From the NCBI GenBank assembly GCA_037957365.1, contig JARHVA010002685.1, forward strand, positions 2,023,501-2,087,500: a stretch of 64,000 nucleotides of DNA. Direction: 5' to 3'. Shown in pieces: positions 44,440 to 55,984 of this stretch. The position numbers and the translations under genes are program-made. Position 1 is the first letter of the stretch; the number at the start of each line of letters is the position of its first letter. The notes beneath the pieces are model-generated. The model was not told where the DNA came from and did no database searches. It was given only the letters and a program-made list of their open reading frames with translations. This stretch comes from Torreya grandis (taxonomy: Eukaryota; Streptophyta; Pinopsida; Cupressales; Taxaceae).

Positions 44440-44957
44440 GGTGGATGATGAGTTATGACATCAACTTGTTACTGTATGTGGGTGATTTACTAGTAGGTTT
44501 GTACATACAAGTATTTGCTGAGCTAAGGGTAAGGTTAGTTTAGAGGTATGTTAGGGAGAATTTGGAGCAACAAAATTCTTTGGCATAAGAGACATGGAGA
44601 TTTTATCTCCAGTGGGAGCTGATGTGAAGACAGTGTCAGTGGAGTTCATGATGCAGGATGCAAAATCAGAAACCACACCAATGGCTGGATAGTTCAAGCT
44701 TAGCTTGAAATAGGGTTCGAAATCACATGAGGTCTAGTGTAGACCTGAGTTTTCCCAATCAGTGGGGGTTGTCAAAAAGTATGGAGCCAATTCAGGGAAG
44801 GAGTACTAAAGGGCAGTTCAGTGGGACTAGCAACAGGGATTCTTGTTATGCAGGGTCAAGTTCTTCACTACATGGATATGTAGGTTTGGATGTGGCAGGT
44901 TACTTGAATGACAGGTGCGGTATCACAGATTGTGTGGTGGTTGGTCTTCAGGATTGA
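44440..44957 (+). pseudogene. Element G RT and RNase H remnants
   Basis: INLLLYVGDLLVGL at about 44463-44504 is the copia RT active site, YVDD changed to YVGD (44475-44486), followed by a short piece of the next helix. A jump then leads to an open frame 44727-44957 whose part LHGYVGLDVAGYLNDRCGITDC matches copia RNase H (GY-DSD-AGD-D-RRSTTG). The fingers and most of the palm of RT are deleted, and the RT catalytic pair is broken. Confidence 0.7.
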
Positions 44958-45030
44958 TCTTGAAGAGCAATACAAGCCAGGGAATAATTTAGATGGTGTA
45001 TAGGTATAGGTACAGGTGCAGCTATTTATC

Positions 45031-45044
45031 TCCAAGTGGGAGAT
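45031..45044 (+). other. Polypurine tract of element G
   Basis: TCCAAGTGGGAGAT directly precedes the 3' LTR TGTTAGG; AAGTGGGAGAT is the usual plant copia form. Confidence 0.8.
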
Positions 45045-46028
45045 TGTTAGGTTATGGAGCTAAAAGCTTCACCAAGATGCAAACAGGAGAAGTTATGGAG
45101 GATGCAGAGTTGCAGGGAAACCGGTGTCGGTCTGATCTGCCAACATCGGTCAGATGGTAGTGAGGAAGCAAATGGTGACAGTTACCAGTCGGCTGACATC
45201 AGTCATGGAGGAGCCGACATCAGTAGCCTATGCGTGAACAGGCAGTTTGCATGTTGATTCTGGAGAGTCTATTTTTGGACTGTTAGTTTGCATGTTGAAG
45301 GCTAGTCTTAGTCTTGAGTTGCATGTCTAATTATTGTAATTAGGTTAGTCTAATTATTATAAACATGAGATCTATATATGGACTCATGGGCTGTATTGTA
45401 AAAGTGTGCTAGAAAGCCATAGAGCTTTTAGAGAGAGCTAGTGTAGCTCCTCCTTATTCCAGAGGGGTGTTGAGTGTGTATGATCAGGGAGAGTTGCAAG
45501 GTTTGCAAGGTCAAGGAGCTGATCCACTGGGGTACTATTTGAAGAATCATAAGGACTTGGTGAGGCAAGGACAAGGGTTCTTCAGGGGTGTAGAGATATC
45601 TACATGGTGAGTAAGGTCTAGTGATTTGCAGGTAGCAGAGAGCAGGGGATCTACTTGGAGTACAGTTGTGTACTTGGTGAACTGGCAGCGTGTTACTGAC
45701 TGGTTGGAGAGGTGAGCATCAATTCTGTATTGGAGTTGATTGTTGGGACCGAGAGAGAGAGGGAAGAAGGTCTAGAGGTGTGGTGAACCTTTGAGGTGGA
45801 GGAAGAAGTGGCATCTTCCTTATTGTATATTCTTCTATCTATTTAATACAATTGTGTATTGTCTCTCATATTCCTGTGTTGTTTCATATTTCTAGTTACT
45901 TATTGATTCTGGTATAATTCTGTGTTTAGTTGCTAATACAAGAAGTAATCATATGTGTTCTAATTGGTAGAGCAAGATCCTGACTCAGTAGGGATCGGAG
46001 CATGTTTATTGTTCTAGGTTCCCTGACA
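45045..46028 (+). repeat. 3' LTR of element G
   Basis: 984 bp. It lacks about 22 bases present in the 5' LTR (around 42055-42077) and differs mostly by C/T and G/A changes in its first 200 bases. Confidence 0.95.
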
Positions 46029-46033
46029 CACTT

Positions 46034-46451
46034 GGGAAAAATAGTGCCCTTCAAAACTTTTCTAAAGGGTCACTTAGACAAAAAAGTGCCCTTCAAAAAA
46101 TTTGAAAGGGACACTTGGGAGAAAAAGTGCCCTTTAAAACATTTTTGAAGGGTCACTTAGACAAAAGAGTGCCCTTTGGAAAAAATCCAAAGGGACACTT
46201 GGGGGGAAGAAAGGCAAGAAAGGCCCTTCAGAACTTTTTTAAAGGGCACTTCAGGCAAAATAAAGCAAGAAAGGCTAAGGAAAATAATAGAAAGGGAAAG
46301 AACAAAGAATAAGGGAGAAGAGCCCAAATCAAGAGAGGCTAAATTGAAAAGACAAACAACTAAGAAGTGACCAAACACATAAAATGAGTAAGCGAGAAAT
46401 GAAAAGAGCCAAAGGGAAAACATGAGTTGGTCATGAAAAAAAAGGTCAACA
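46034..46451 (-). repeat. 3' LTR of element F, right part (after element G)
   Basis: It continues the palindrome array to about 46260, then a purine-rich part matching 55020-55200, ending GTCAACA, which is TGTTGAC on the minus strand. Confidence 0.85.
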
Positions 46452-46849
46452 TTCTAGTGATTTTTGGGGGAGACATGATTGCTATGTAATAAAACTAGTC
46501 ACCTAAATCCTTCCATTGGGCATGGAGTCACACAAGGAAAAAAAGAATTGAAAGAATAAGCCATGGCCAAACACATAAGCTAGAGAGACACACATATAGA
46601 CAAAAATAAGAAACAAAAACACCTGAAAGGGAAACATTGTGCTCTAAAGCACTTAGGTAAAGCAAACACAATAAAGGAAACACAAAAAACAAGGTATATA
46701 CAAGACATGGCCAACAAGGGTCAAAATCAAGGCTCTAAATGGATTCCATTCAATAGAATAGGTAGCTCTTCTCTATCCATTTTGGATAGCTAAAAGGAGT
46801 TTCTTTACTTTCACTTGTTGATGATGTAAGGACTACTCCACATAGTATC
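46452..46849 (-). other. 3' untranslated part of element F
   Basis: There is no domain. On the minus strand the LTR is preceded by CCCCCAAAAATCACTAGAA, not a clear purine tract. TCCATTGGGCATGGAGTCA at about 46514 resembles 56048 in element E. Confidence 0.5.
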
Positions 46850-47930
46850 ATACTTTATATGTTTGCCTATTTTTTCTATATCTTCATCCCATTTCAAGAC
46901 CAGGTCACCTTCTTTAAACACTATTGCCCTTGCTCTTTTGTCAAAAGATTTCTTTGTGATAACTTGATCATGTTCAAAAGCTTTGTGTGCATCATCTCTT
47001 GCCTCTTGTAGCTACATTAATTCTATCAATCTAACCTCCATGGGAGTGTTTTCACATAATTATAGCTATTATGCAAGTTCTAAGGTAGAGAGCTCTTGTG
47101 ATATGGATATCCTAGCTTCTCTCCCATAGACAAGTACAAAGGGAGAGTTACCAATTGACTTCTTGGGAGTGATTCCATCTGCCCATAGGGCTATCTTTAG
47201 CTTGCTATGCCATGCTTTGTGAGTGGTTTCCAATGTCCTCTTGATGATATTGATGAGGTTCTTGTTGGTAGACTCAGCTAATCCATTACCTTGAGGGTAG
47301 TAGTTGGATGAGGTACTCAAATGAACTCCACTCTTTTTTGTCTAATCAAAAGTTTTAGCACTTATGAAAGTAAGTGTATTATCTTAGATGATGACATGAG
47401 GAGCTCCAAACCTTGTTATAATGCTATCATAGAACTTGTAGATGTCATTTTAATTTACTTCCTTCAAAGTAATAACCTCTACCCATCTTGTAAATTAGTC
47501 TCTATTAGTCAATATCCATTTGTGTTCAACACTTGATGGAGGGTTGATCATTCCAATGAAGTCAAGGCCCCATTACTTGAAAGGCTAGTCTACTTAGATA
47601 GGATTCAATGGAAGAGCAACAAGCTTTTATTTGCCAACAAAGAAATCCCATTGAGGAAAAACCTTAGACCAATGAAAATAGTCCTTAAAAATATGAGGAC
47701 AATATTAACTAGCTCTCATATTTTTTCAACTTTTGTTCTAGGAGAGAAGTGACCAGCATCTGCACCATTATGGAACATTTCTAGTAGCATATCAAATTGG
47801 TCATTGTTAATGCATCTTAACAACATATTACTCACATCCTTCTTTAAGATAATACAATCCAAAAGATAATAAGGAATAGCTTGCAGCCTAAAATACCTTC
47901 TTTGAGATTTGTTCAAGCCATTGGGACACT
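46850..47930 (-). pseudogene. Element F integrase
   Basis: On the minus strand, 47916-47716 carries the zinc-binding domain (RYFRLQAIPYYLLDCIILKKD, then LLRCI and MFHNGADAGHFSPRTK, with a His and Cys pattern partly lost). The core follows in mixed frames with D-N-TLTFISAK (second Asp), then the open frame 47320-47069 with SSNYYPQGNGLAEST (catalytic Glu at about 47275) and GNSPFVLVYGREA. The C-terminal segment AIVFKEGDLVLKWDED...KIGKHIKYDTMWSSPYII is at about 46850-46950. All three integrase parts are present. Stops break the core. Confidence 0.8.
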
Positions 47931-47989
47931 CACTATTTTGAAAAAAAAAACAATGATGTCTTGTGTCTAACTTTTATTTTGTATTTGAT

Positions 47990-48480
47990 AATCTGGCTAG
48001 TCTTGAACTTGATTTACCAAGGCTTGATCTTTTGGCTATTGAAAGTTGGATGCTAAGTGTTCACATAAACCTCTTCCTCTTACCAAGCTTGTTACCTTGA
48101 TGTCAATGTCATATTCAATCACTTTCATGATCCATCTAGCTCTTTACTCATTAAAATCATTGATTAGGACAAACTCCTTAGTGCTAGGATGGGAGAATAT
48201 GTCATGGATATTATTATTGGAAACCATATGCCTAAACTTTTTCAATCCTCTAATGATGTTTAAGTCTTTCTTCTCAACAAAATAATATCTCACTTCATAG
48301 TCTTCTAAGATTTGGCCAAAGAAAGCAATTGGCTATTTAACATCTTCATCATTCTTTTGCATAAGTGTAGCTGAGATTGTGTCAAGGTTAGCAAAATTAT
48401 AAATAATGAAGTATTTATAAAAATTCAGATTTAAGAGAGTGGGAGATGTTGTAATTTCTTGCTTGATTTCCTCAAATATG
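47990..48480 (-). pseudogene. Element F RT-linked RNase H remnant
   Basis: Minus-strand pieces match the gypsy RNase H after RT: a segment ending in FANLDTISATLMQKND (about 48390-48350), PIAFFGQIL, then a Y-Y-VEKK stretch and a piece about the length of the tether to integrase. The frame is broken several times. Confidence 0.55.
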
Positions 48481-48497
48481 CCTTTACCTTCCTTTGT

Positions 48498-49300
48498 CTA
48501 AGTAAAAACCTGGTTCTTTTTTAGCATGGTTGTGATAGGTTGTACCATAGTTGCAAAGTTTGGGATAAACCTCCTTAAAAAAATTATTTTTCCCAAGAAA
48601 ATTTTCATCCCTTTCTTGTGTTGAGGCAAAGACAAGCCTATAATAGCTTCAATCCTTTTGAGTTTAATAGATAATCCTTCTTTTGAAAAAACATGACCCA
48701 AAAGCTTACCTTCATGGACAGTGAAGATGCACTTCTTTGGATTTATGGATATGCCATACTCTCTACACTTCTCAAACACTTTATTTAGATGTCCTATATG
48801 ATCAACAACATCCTTTCAAAAAATGGTTCTATCATCAAGGTAAAAAAGAAAAAACTTATTGATCAAACCTTTAAAATCCATGTCCATTTCCCTTTAAAAT
48901 GTAGCTCTAGCATTGGATAAACAAAATAGCATCTTCTTGTAGGCAAAGGTCCCCCACTTAGTGGTGAAGGCTATCTTGAATTTATCCTCTTAATTTACCA
49001 ATATTTTATTATAACTTGAATAACCATCAAGAAGTGAGAAACGTTGAGAACCTGAAACAACTTGCAAACTTTGTTCCATAGAAGGGAGTAGATAATGATC
49101 CTTGAGAGACAATTTGTTTAGATCACAAAAATCTACACAAATTCTAATTTATCCATTCTTCTTTCAAACCAACATGAGGTTGGATACCAAATTTTAGTGC
49201 TTAATATGAAAGGTAATCCTAGACCCACTCAATTTGGTTAGCTCTTTCTTCATGAGTTATTCTACCTTGAGGTTGATAGGCTTTTGTTTTTATCTTACCA
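48498..49300 (-). pseudogene. Element F reverse transcriptase
   Basis: On the minus strand, early RT blocks (around 49200-48960) are frameshifted. The catalytic box reads YLDD (48842-48831), followed by TIF and DHIGHLNKVF. The open frame 48779-48498 then has MFEKCREYGISINPKKCIF, KLLGHVFSKEGLSI and FLGKIIFLRRFIPNFA, the thumb and connection region. The catalytic Asp pair is intact although the gene is not. Confidence 0.8.
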
Positions 49301-49858
49301 ATTTAGCTCCATGTTCCAACTCAGTCGTGTGCTGAGATAGAACTGGGTCAAAGTATTTCAATTCCTTTAATCTCTAGAAAAAATGTCATGAAACTCTTTT
49401 CATAAATCAATAAAAGCTTACCTTTCTAACTAAGAATAAACCTTGCCAATCTTCAAAAGTTTGTCCTTGAAAATTAGAAATCTCTCATAGTTCTCTTCTT
49501 TTGTTGACATGATCATTATTTGGATTTTCCTTTGATCATCCTCATTTAAGAAACTCTCCAAGGTAATCATCCCCTTGGGAAGTTTATTTGTCTTCAGCTA
49601 TATAATTTGCTCTTCATAATGATCATGCAACTCCTTTTGATTTCTTGAAGAGAATCTTGCCTCATTTTACAAGAAGTGTGCATTGTGTTCATCACTTTCA
49701 AACACTTACCATGACACTTCATTATATATAATGGAAGGTCTCACAATGATATTGATATGGGATTGATCCTTTTCTTGTTCAAAATTAGTAGTTGAGTCAA
49801 AATGTGATCCCATTTTAGCCAATCTATCAGCGTGCTTGTTCAAGTCTCTTGGTATGGG

Positions 49859-50242
49859 CTAGATGTTGAAGGCATCAAAATTTTTAAGTAGATCCCATAC
49901 CCTATGCTTGTAGGACTTGATAAAGGGGTTATTATATGTAGTTTGAATTCTCACTTGATGAATGACCAACTCACTATCTCTATAGACTTTTAAAAGCTTG
50001 ATTCTTCTCTTCTTTGCTAATTGGAGGCTGTGAACTAAGCCTTCATATTCTACCACATTGAAAGTGTAGTTGAAGTGAAACCTATAAGAAGAGTAGTAAT
50101 GATTATTTGATAGGGAAATCAAAATGACACCAGATCTTTCACCTACTTTTCTCCTTGAACCATCAAAGAACTTTTCCCATATGCCATCTAGCTCATGATC
50201 CTCATTGGTGAGTAAAGGAATTGGGACATTCTCCTCATGCAT
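49859..50242 (-). CDS. Element F archaeal-type RNase H domain, between PR and RT
   Basis: A 127-codon open minus-strand frame. It contains WEKFFDGSRRK (first catalytic Asp), GVILISLSNN, then NVVEYEGLVHSLQLAKKRRI (catalytic Glu), LLKVYRDSELVIHQV (second Asp; the family usually has GDSQLV) and KSYKHRVWDLLKNFDAFNI. This is the extra RNase H of Tat-type plant gypsy elements, distinct from the RNase H behind RT. Here it follows PR and precedes RT. It overlaps the PR frame by 55 bases in another frame, so either an indel or a programmed shift separates them. It would cut RNA in hybrids or help prime plus-strand synthesis. Confidence 0.82.
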   Translation of the reverse strand: MHEENVPIPLLTNEDHELDGIWEKFFDGSRRKVGERSGVILISLSNNHYYSSYRFHFNYTFNVVEYEGLVHSLQLAKKRRIKLLKVYRDSELVIHQVRIQTTYNNPFIKSYKHRVWDLLKNFDAFNI

Positions 50243-50928
50243 GTATAAACTCCCAAATAAATTTCCTCAATGAAAGTGTAAGGATCAAGGCCATATGTTT
50301 CATTAATGTACATATTAATATAGAGGTTATAAATACCTTCAAGAGGAGAATATGTTTCACTATTTAGGATTATTTCTTCCTCTATGTTGATTAGACAATT
50401 TTGATTTGTCATTGTCTCCAAGTATGGATCAATGTGGAACCTTGCTAAGGGCTGATTTCTTATGGTTACCTTCATTCCATACCTTGTATTGAAAGATAGA
50501 AAGGACCAATCAGCAAATAGGTATCCTCCTATCTTGGTCGTAAAGTCCCTAGACAAGCATATAGTAAAGTGCACTGGAAGGTCCACCATCATAATATCTT
50601 GGATGATAAGGAAGCTTGGGAAGACATGTAAAAACACTTTCAGACCTTTGACCAATCCTACTATCTTGGTTAGAGTTCCATCCAGATTTAACTTGCCTTT
50701 ACTATGTGGCTCATATTTCAAACCTAGCTTATCAGCCTTTACTTTAGGCATAATAGTAGTGCTTGCTCCACTATCCACAATACAATTATGGACCAACTTA
50801 TATCCCATAATGAGTGTCAGGTAGAAGGGTGGAATATTTTCAACATTAGTAGAAGGATCCAAAAGATGATTTGGAGAATTTTTTTGAGCCACACAATGAT
50901 GATTTGAAGATTGAGGAGCCACATGCAT
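50188..50928 (-). CDS. Element F aspartic protease domain
   Basis: A 246-codon open minus-strand frame. Residues 33-50 (PPFYLTLIMGYKLVHNCI) lead to the active loop VDSGAS (D52 at about 50775), then TTIMP and LGL. DLPVHFTICLSRDFTTKIGGYLFADWS matches the second half of plant gypsy PR (L-R-F--K-GG--D-S). The tail to residue 246 links to the extra RNase H. The catalytic motif is intact. The upstream gag frame is closed, so the ATG shown is only the first Met of this stretch, not a true start. Confidence 0.8.
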   Translation of the reverse strand: MHVAPQSSNHHCVAQKNSPNHLLDPSTNVENIPPFYLTLIMGYKLVHNCIVDSGASTTIMPKVKADKLGLKYEPHSKGKLNLDGTLTKIVGLVKGLKVFLHVFPSFLIIQDIMMVDLPVHFTICLSRDFTTKIGGYLFADWSFLSFNTRYGMKVTIRNQPLARFHIDPYLETMTNQNCLINIEEEIILNSETYSPLEGIYNLYINMYINETYGLDPYTFIEEIYLGVYTCMRRMSQFLYSPMRIMS

Positions 50929-51219
50929 TCTTGCTAACTACTCTTGCAAAACCTCTTTTTGACCAGGTATATGTAGAACCTCCCAAAGGGATATGCTTAT
51001 TTTAGTGTTTTTTAATTAGTCCATAATATTTAGAGATGTATTACTTACTTTATCTTACATTTTTGATGGTAATAAAGGAGTTTTAGCATGCTATGTTGCA
51101 ATCTTGGTAGGTACATTTATATTTTGATTTTGTTGAGAAACATGGCTTGTAGAAGGTGCATCACTTTTATTGTCACTTTGTGGCCCTAGAGAGGCATCAC
51201 TTGGAACTATTCATGGATC

Positions 51220-52454
51220 TTAGTCTTTTCCCAATTCTCTCTTCTTGGACCTTGTATTGGTTGTAATTGACATGCCTTGAGTCAACACAAAATCATCTTT
51301 TACTTGAAAATTCATCATTCTCGCACTTAGGCTACTACCTTCTCCATGACTATCCCTTTGGTTGGGACATGCTTCTTCTATTGTCATGTAAGGAGTATCT
51401 TCCTCTTGTGTAGTCAAATTGTAGTTGGTTCCTCCATCATCATGTGTAAACTAACCTTGAGACTACCCCCATTGGTCCACATGATCTTCTCCTTACACTA
51501 GATTTACATGAATTGGAACAATAGCCTTTACGTGAGGAGTAAAATTTGTATTATATGCATTGGAATACATACTATAACCTTGTTGATTTTGTCCTCTCAC
51601 TTGATAATTCTATTAGGATAGAGCTCTATATCCTTTTTGATGATAGTATTATGCATTAGGAGTAACACTTGCCTGATATTGAGCTTACTTGAGCTAAGCT
51701 CTCAACAATCTGATTTCTTCATCCTTATCCACAATGTTATCCACCTTCTTGGGAAAGGCTCTTGGATTCACATTATCATTGGGAACTTGTGACATGCTTA
51801 GAGATTTAACTAAATTATGGGACAATAAAGGCATGGAAACTCTTGGATGAAGTCTTCTAGCCTGAATGGACCTATTCTTAGCCTCAATTTCTAGCTCATA
51901 TGCACCTAAAAGAGTCCATTCACCTATTGACTAAAACAGAAATAAAAATCTAGTACCAATCCCTTTGAGGTATGTTGGGAACACAAAGCTAGGAGGAGGT
52001 CTCATGGTTGGTGGCAACTTATACCATGTTCTTTAAAATCTCTCATTGAAATATCATATGGATTCATTTGGACCTCTTCTTATTACATTCAACTAATGTA
52101 TTAGAGAAGCATGATCACTCTTATTTTTGAATCTTGTCACCAATAAGTCTTCAAAGCCATCCCAGCTTGTAATGCAGCTCTCTTCAACATTTTATACCAC
52201 TCAAGTGCTTTTCCTTTTAAATACATATCAAGAAGCCTAATGGCTATGTTGGCCCTAGTAACATTATGGAAATTACAAAAATTAGAGATGCCTCTAATAT
52301 GTTTAGATGGGATAATAAGACCCTCCCCATTGAAACTAGGAAGATTTTTGGTAGAATTTGGAAGGATGGGGTCATGTGCAGGAAGCTCTATTGGGTTTTG
52401 GGTATTAAAATTATGGAAGGGTTGATGTCTATCCATCTCTCCCCTTTCCCCCAT
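51220..52454 (-). pseudogene. Element F gag
   Basis: The minus-strand open piece 52454-52137 has LPSFNGEGLIIPSKHI, then NVTRANIAIRLLDMYLKGKALEWYKML, matching the retrotransposon-gag start (F-GDG--P-EHI...V---A-RL---SLKG-A-EWY). Further pieces in shifting frames down to about 51640 complete the capsid domain, followed by a Gln/Tyr-rich linker and an open stretch 51417-51220. No zinc knuckle is seen. Confidence 0.65.
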
Positions 52455-52767
52455 TTCTCTTCTTCCCCTTTGATCCTCTATTTCTTCCTCTTCTTCAACC
52501 TTTTCCTCTTCTTCCCCAAAACCTCCTTACCAAGGATTTAATAGGGATAGGAGTGGTTTAGGGTGTTGTTCTTTAGGAAGAGCTTTAGTTGAATGGGTTT
52601 GGTCATAAAATCTTAAGGACCTTGTGAGGACCATGTAGGATAATGTATAAAACCTGGTCTAGAACTAGGTATTCACACCCTTTTAGATTAACCAAATGCT
52701 AGGTTAGGGGTATTAATACTACTTTAAGCCTATCAATACTAGCATTCACCTTGAATTAGTAATAATA

Positions 52768-52790
52768 TCCATCCCATTGGGCATGCCAAA
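52768..52790 (-). other. Probable primer-binding site of element F
   Basis: Minus strand after the LTR end: ATAGTTTTGGCATGCCCAATGG. TGGCATGCCCAATGGGAT has the TGG start of a tRNA-complementary site. The same position in element E carries a decayed version (about 62330-62355). The tRNA is not assigned. Confidence 0.55.
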
Positions 52791-53474
52791 ACTATTGTCT
52801 CCAAATCCTGCACCCTAGAAGAGGGTTGTTTAGGCCTCCTCCATATTTGGGCAATTTTGGGACATTTCTCAGCCTATGGGCATGCCTATAATTGGAAATG
52901 TACATATATATTAAAATGCATAGCTCCTTATATTAGACTTTTTTTGTGTAATAAAACTACTGAACTAGTTTGTATCAGTGAAAAGAGTCAAAAGTTTTCA
53001 TAAATGAAAAGACTAGTCTAAAATGGTGATACACCAAGAATTAGTAGCCACATGTATGCCCTATACTTATTCATAATACAATAAAATATAGTCTATACCT
53101 AAATCTCTATAAGATTCAAACATAAGGATTTAAATGTAGAGACAAAATGAATGAGATCACATAAGGTAAATAATTAGAAAGATAACGTGTATAGTTCAGA
53201 AAAGGGTTACACATGTGTAAAATCTCATATAGCTAGAATACACTCTACATGACCTATTGGATCAAATATTTGCTCAAAATTATGAAGGAAAAAGAATAAA
53301 AGAATAAAACATCACTTTTTGTCACTCTGTGTCTCTTGCATGCTCAGGCAAATGCCTTTAACTTAGAAAGAAAATAGACTTATGTTTCTTTGCTCAAAGG
53401 CAAGAAAATGGTAGAACATTCTAGCAGGGCTTCACCATACTAGCTATAGATAATAAAACGAGAGCCCAAAGGTC

Positions 53475-53596
<122 letters not shown>

Positions 53597-54409
53597 TGGG
53601 TGCCAAAATAGAAGCCTCCAAAAGGTTTGGCCATTACCATCTTAGTGAAACTAATTCTAGATTCTCTCTCATTCAGTTAGAGTTTGTCCTTCTCTTTGTT
53701 TCACCCTCTTGAAATGACCAAGATCACTTCAAAACCAATGGTGAGATGACCCTCTATAATAAACGGCTCAGATCATTGCTACAAACTTTAGACTCCATAA
53801 AAGCTTCTATGTTTTATAATATAGACCCCTTTAGGTTTTTTAAATGACTTTACTTATTAAAATTATATGTCAAGCATGTTGGGAAACCCAATTTGCACTA
53901 TCCTTGCTCTTTTAGGTTTTTTGATTACTTCTACTTATAAAATTAATAATCAAAGCTCTTTTGAAATCCTAATTTTGCTTTTCTTAATACCCTTTTGGGT
54001 TTCCTGAATGGCATTACTCCTTACTTGCTCCTTCGAGTTCTTTAAGGCTCCTTACTTATAAAACTCATAAGTCAAGCATGTTGAGAAACCCAATTTGCAT
54101 TGAAGAGTTATTCAAGTGTTCCTAGTGACTTCACTTCTTACTTGAAGATTTTGGGCATGAACTTGACTTCTTACAACATATCATGTCTTTGAATCCCAAT
54201 GGCTAGTTGGCCACCCTAAATTTGACATCTTATGGCGCATCATGTCTTTTGATCCCAATGGCTAGTTAGATACATCAAATTTGACATCCTACATCATGTC
54301 ATGGGAATGTATTTGGGTTGAGAAATTTTCCTAAATTAATTCCTTTTGATAATTTATCTTAAGTAATTCCTTTCAAAATTTTGGCTTTTGGGCAACGGCT
54401 AATTCCTTT

Positions 54410-55010
54410 GGGAACTTTTCTCGAAGGACATCTGGGAAAGTGTCCTTCAAAAAATTTCTGAAGGACAAGTGGGTAAAGGCACGAGGTCCCTTCAAAAAAT
54501 TTTGAAGGGCATTCACAAAGTAAATGGCCCTTTAGAAATTTTTTGAAGGGAATTTCCAAAGACAAAGGGCCATTTGAGAAAAATCCCAAAGGGTAACCTT
54601 GGAGAAAATGGGAAAAAGTGCTCTTCAAAAAAAATTTGAAGGGACACATGGGAAAAAAGTTCCCTTCAAAACTTTTTCTGAAGGGTCACTTTGGAGGAAA
54701 GGACAAGGCAAAGTGCCCTTCAAAAAATTTTGAAGGGACACTTGGATGAAAAATTACCCTTTAGAACTTTTCTGAAGGGTCACTTGGACAAAAAAGTTAC
54801 CTTTGAAAAAGTCTGAAGGGACACTTAGGTGAGAAAGTTCCCTTCAAATTTTTTTTTAAGGGTCACTTGGACAAAAAAGTGCCGTTCAAAAAAAATCCAA
54901 AGGTACACTTGGAGGGGGAAGCAAGGAAATAAAGGCCCTTCTAAAAGGTTTTTAAGGGCACCTAGAAGGGAAGTGGCCCTTTGAAACTTTTTCGAAGGGC
55001 ACTTCAGGGC
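54410..55010. repeat. CCCTTCAAA...TTTGAAGGG palindrome array, F 5' LTR
   Basis: About fourteen half-site pairs at roughly 40-55 bp spacing, including two perfect 22-bp palindromes (54488-54509 and 54716-54737). Spacers alternate GGGACACTTGG and GGGTCACTTGG. Confidence 0.85.
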
Positions 55011-55211
55011 AAAACAAAGCAATAAAGGCTAAAGCAAACAAGGTAAAGGGAAAGAACAAAGAACAAGAGAGAAGAGCCTAAACTAGGAGAGCCTAAAGGG
55101 AAAATACAAACAACTGAGCAAGTGACCAAACATAGAAAATGAGCAAGGGATAAATGAAAAGAGCCAAAGGTAAAACACAAGCTAGTCATGCAAAAAATGA
55201 TCAATAATTAT

Positions 55212-55984
55212 CTTGCATAAGTAGTGGATCTCTTCTCCACATAAAATTTTGGGACTATATTGAAACTAGTCCACACACACTTTATTATTTTTAAAGTCTC
55301 ACATGTGATTGTGAATAATTGGCTACGTATATCCTTTAAAAAGGTTTCACATTAAAGGTTACACAAAGAGTTGGATGTGCAGTGCAACTATGAGCTTGTG
55401 AAGGGTGATGAGAGAGATGTTCTATGGAATGTAAAAGTCCCAAACTCTTTATGTGCCTAATATTTCTAATAATCTTCATACCTTTTATCTTTTATTGGAA
55501 CTTATGTTGGTCTACAAAGAAAACTCTATGTAGTCTAAAGTATAGTTTGCATTTTGTAAGCGCACATATGTGAAACTATGAAATTTAGTGTGGGAGTTCA
55601 TCATTTGAATGTGAGGAGGTATTTTAATGAGAGTGTACAATAATATTTAATATCTTGAGTGTTATTTTAATTATTTAGAATTACTTCTTAGGCACTTATT
55701 CCATCCATTACTTGATGTCAAGGAGACCTACATGCTCTAACTCATGCACCATGCTAATGTAATGAAGGATATTTTCATGGGGTGTGCATTAAGGACTCCT
55801 TATAGGTACATATAAATATATATTTGATGTGTGAATTTGAGATTATTATTGAGTAAGGGCATGGATGGGAAGAATTTGTGCATAGACATGATTTTATATA
55901 ATTTTACATTGCATAATTACATGACTATTTATGTGGTCCTTATGAGTTCAACACTTACTAAAGGGGTGACTTGGAATGTCAACA
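55212..55984 (-). repeat. 3' LTR of element E, right part (after element F)
   Basis: It continues the match to 63590-64000, for example AAGGTTACACAAAGA (55355 and 63726) and the segment ACTCTTTATGTGCCTA (55443 and 63818). It ends near GTCAACA at 55984, which gives TGTTGAC at the LTR start, as in element F. Confidence 0.75.

Larger units (their letters stand above)
41987..46028 (+). mobile_element. Element G: compact, internally deleted Ty1/copia element, youngest insertion
   Basis: LTRs 41987-42991 (1005 bp) and 45045-46028 (984 bp) start TGTTAGGTT and end CCCTGACA. The exact 5-bp duplication CACTT is at 41982-41986 and 46029-46033. It has a perfect TGGTATCAGAG primer site and a copia purine tract. 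The 2.05-kb interior carries fragments of gag, protease, GAG-pre-integrase, integrase, RT and RNase H in the copia order with large pieces missing. LTRs are nearly identical outside a GC-rich 5' segment. Its base composition is richer in G and C than the surroundings. Confidence 0.92.

Noticed and set aside
50462..50824. 120-codon plus-strand open frame
   Set aside because: Antisense shadow of element F protease, whose motif (DSGAS) is on the minus strand.
54410..55010. Regularly spaced palindromes resembling a CRISPR array
   Set aside because: Units are degenerate, spacers are repeats themselves, the array lies inside an LTR and is duplicated in both LTRs. The genome is eukaryotic.
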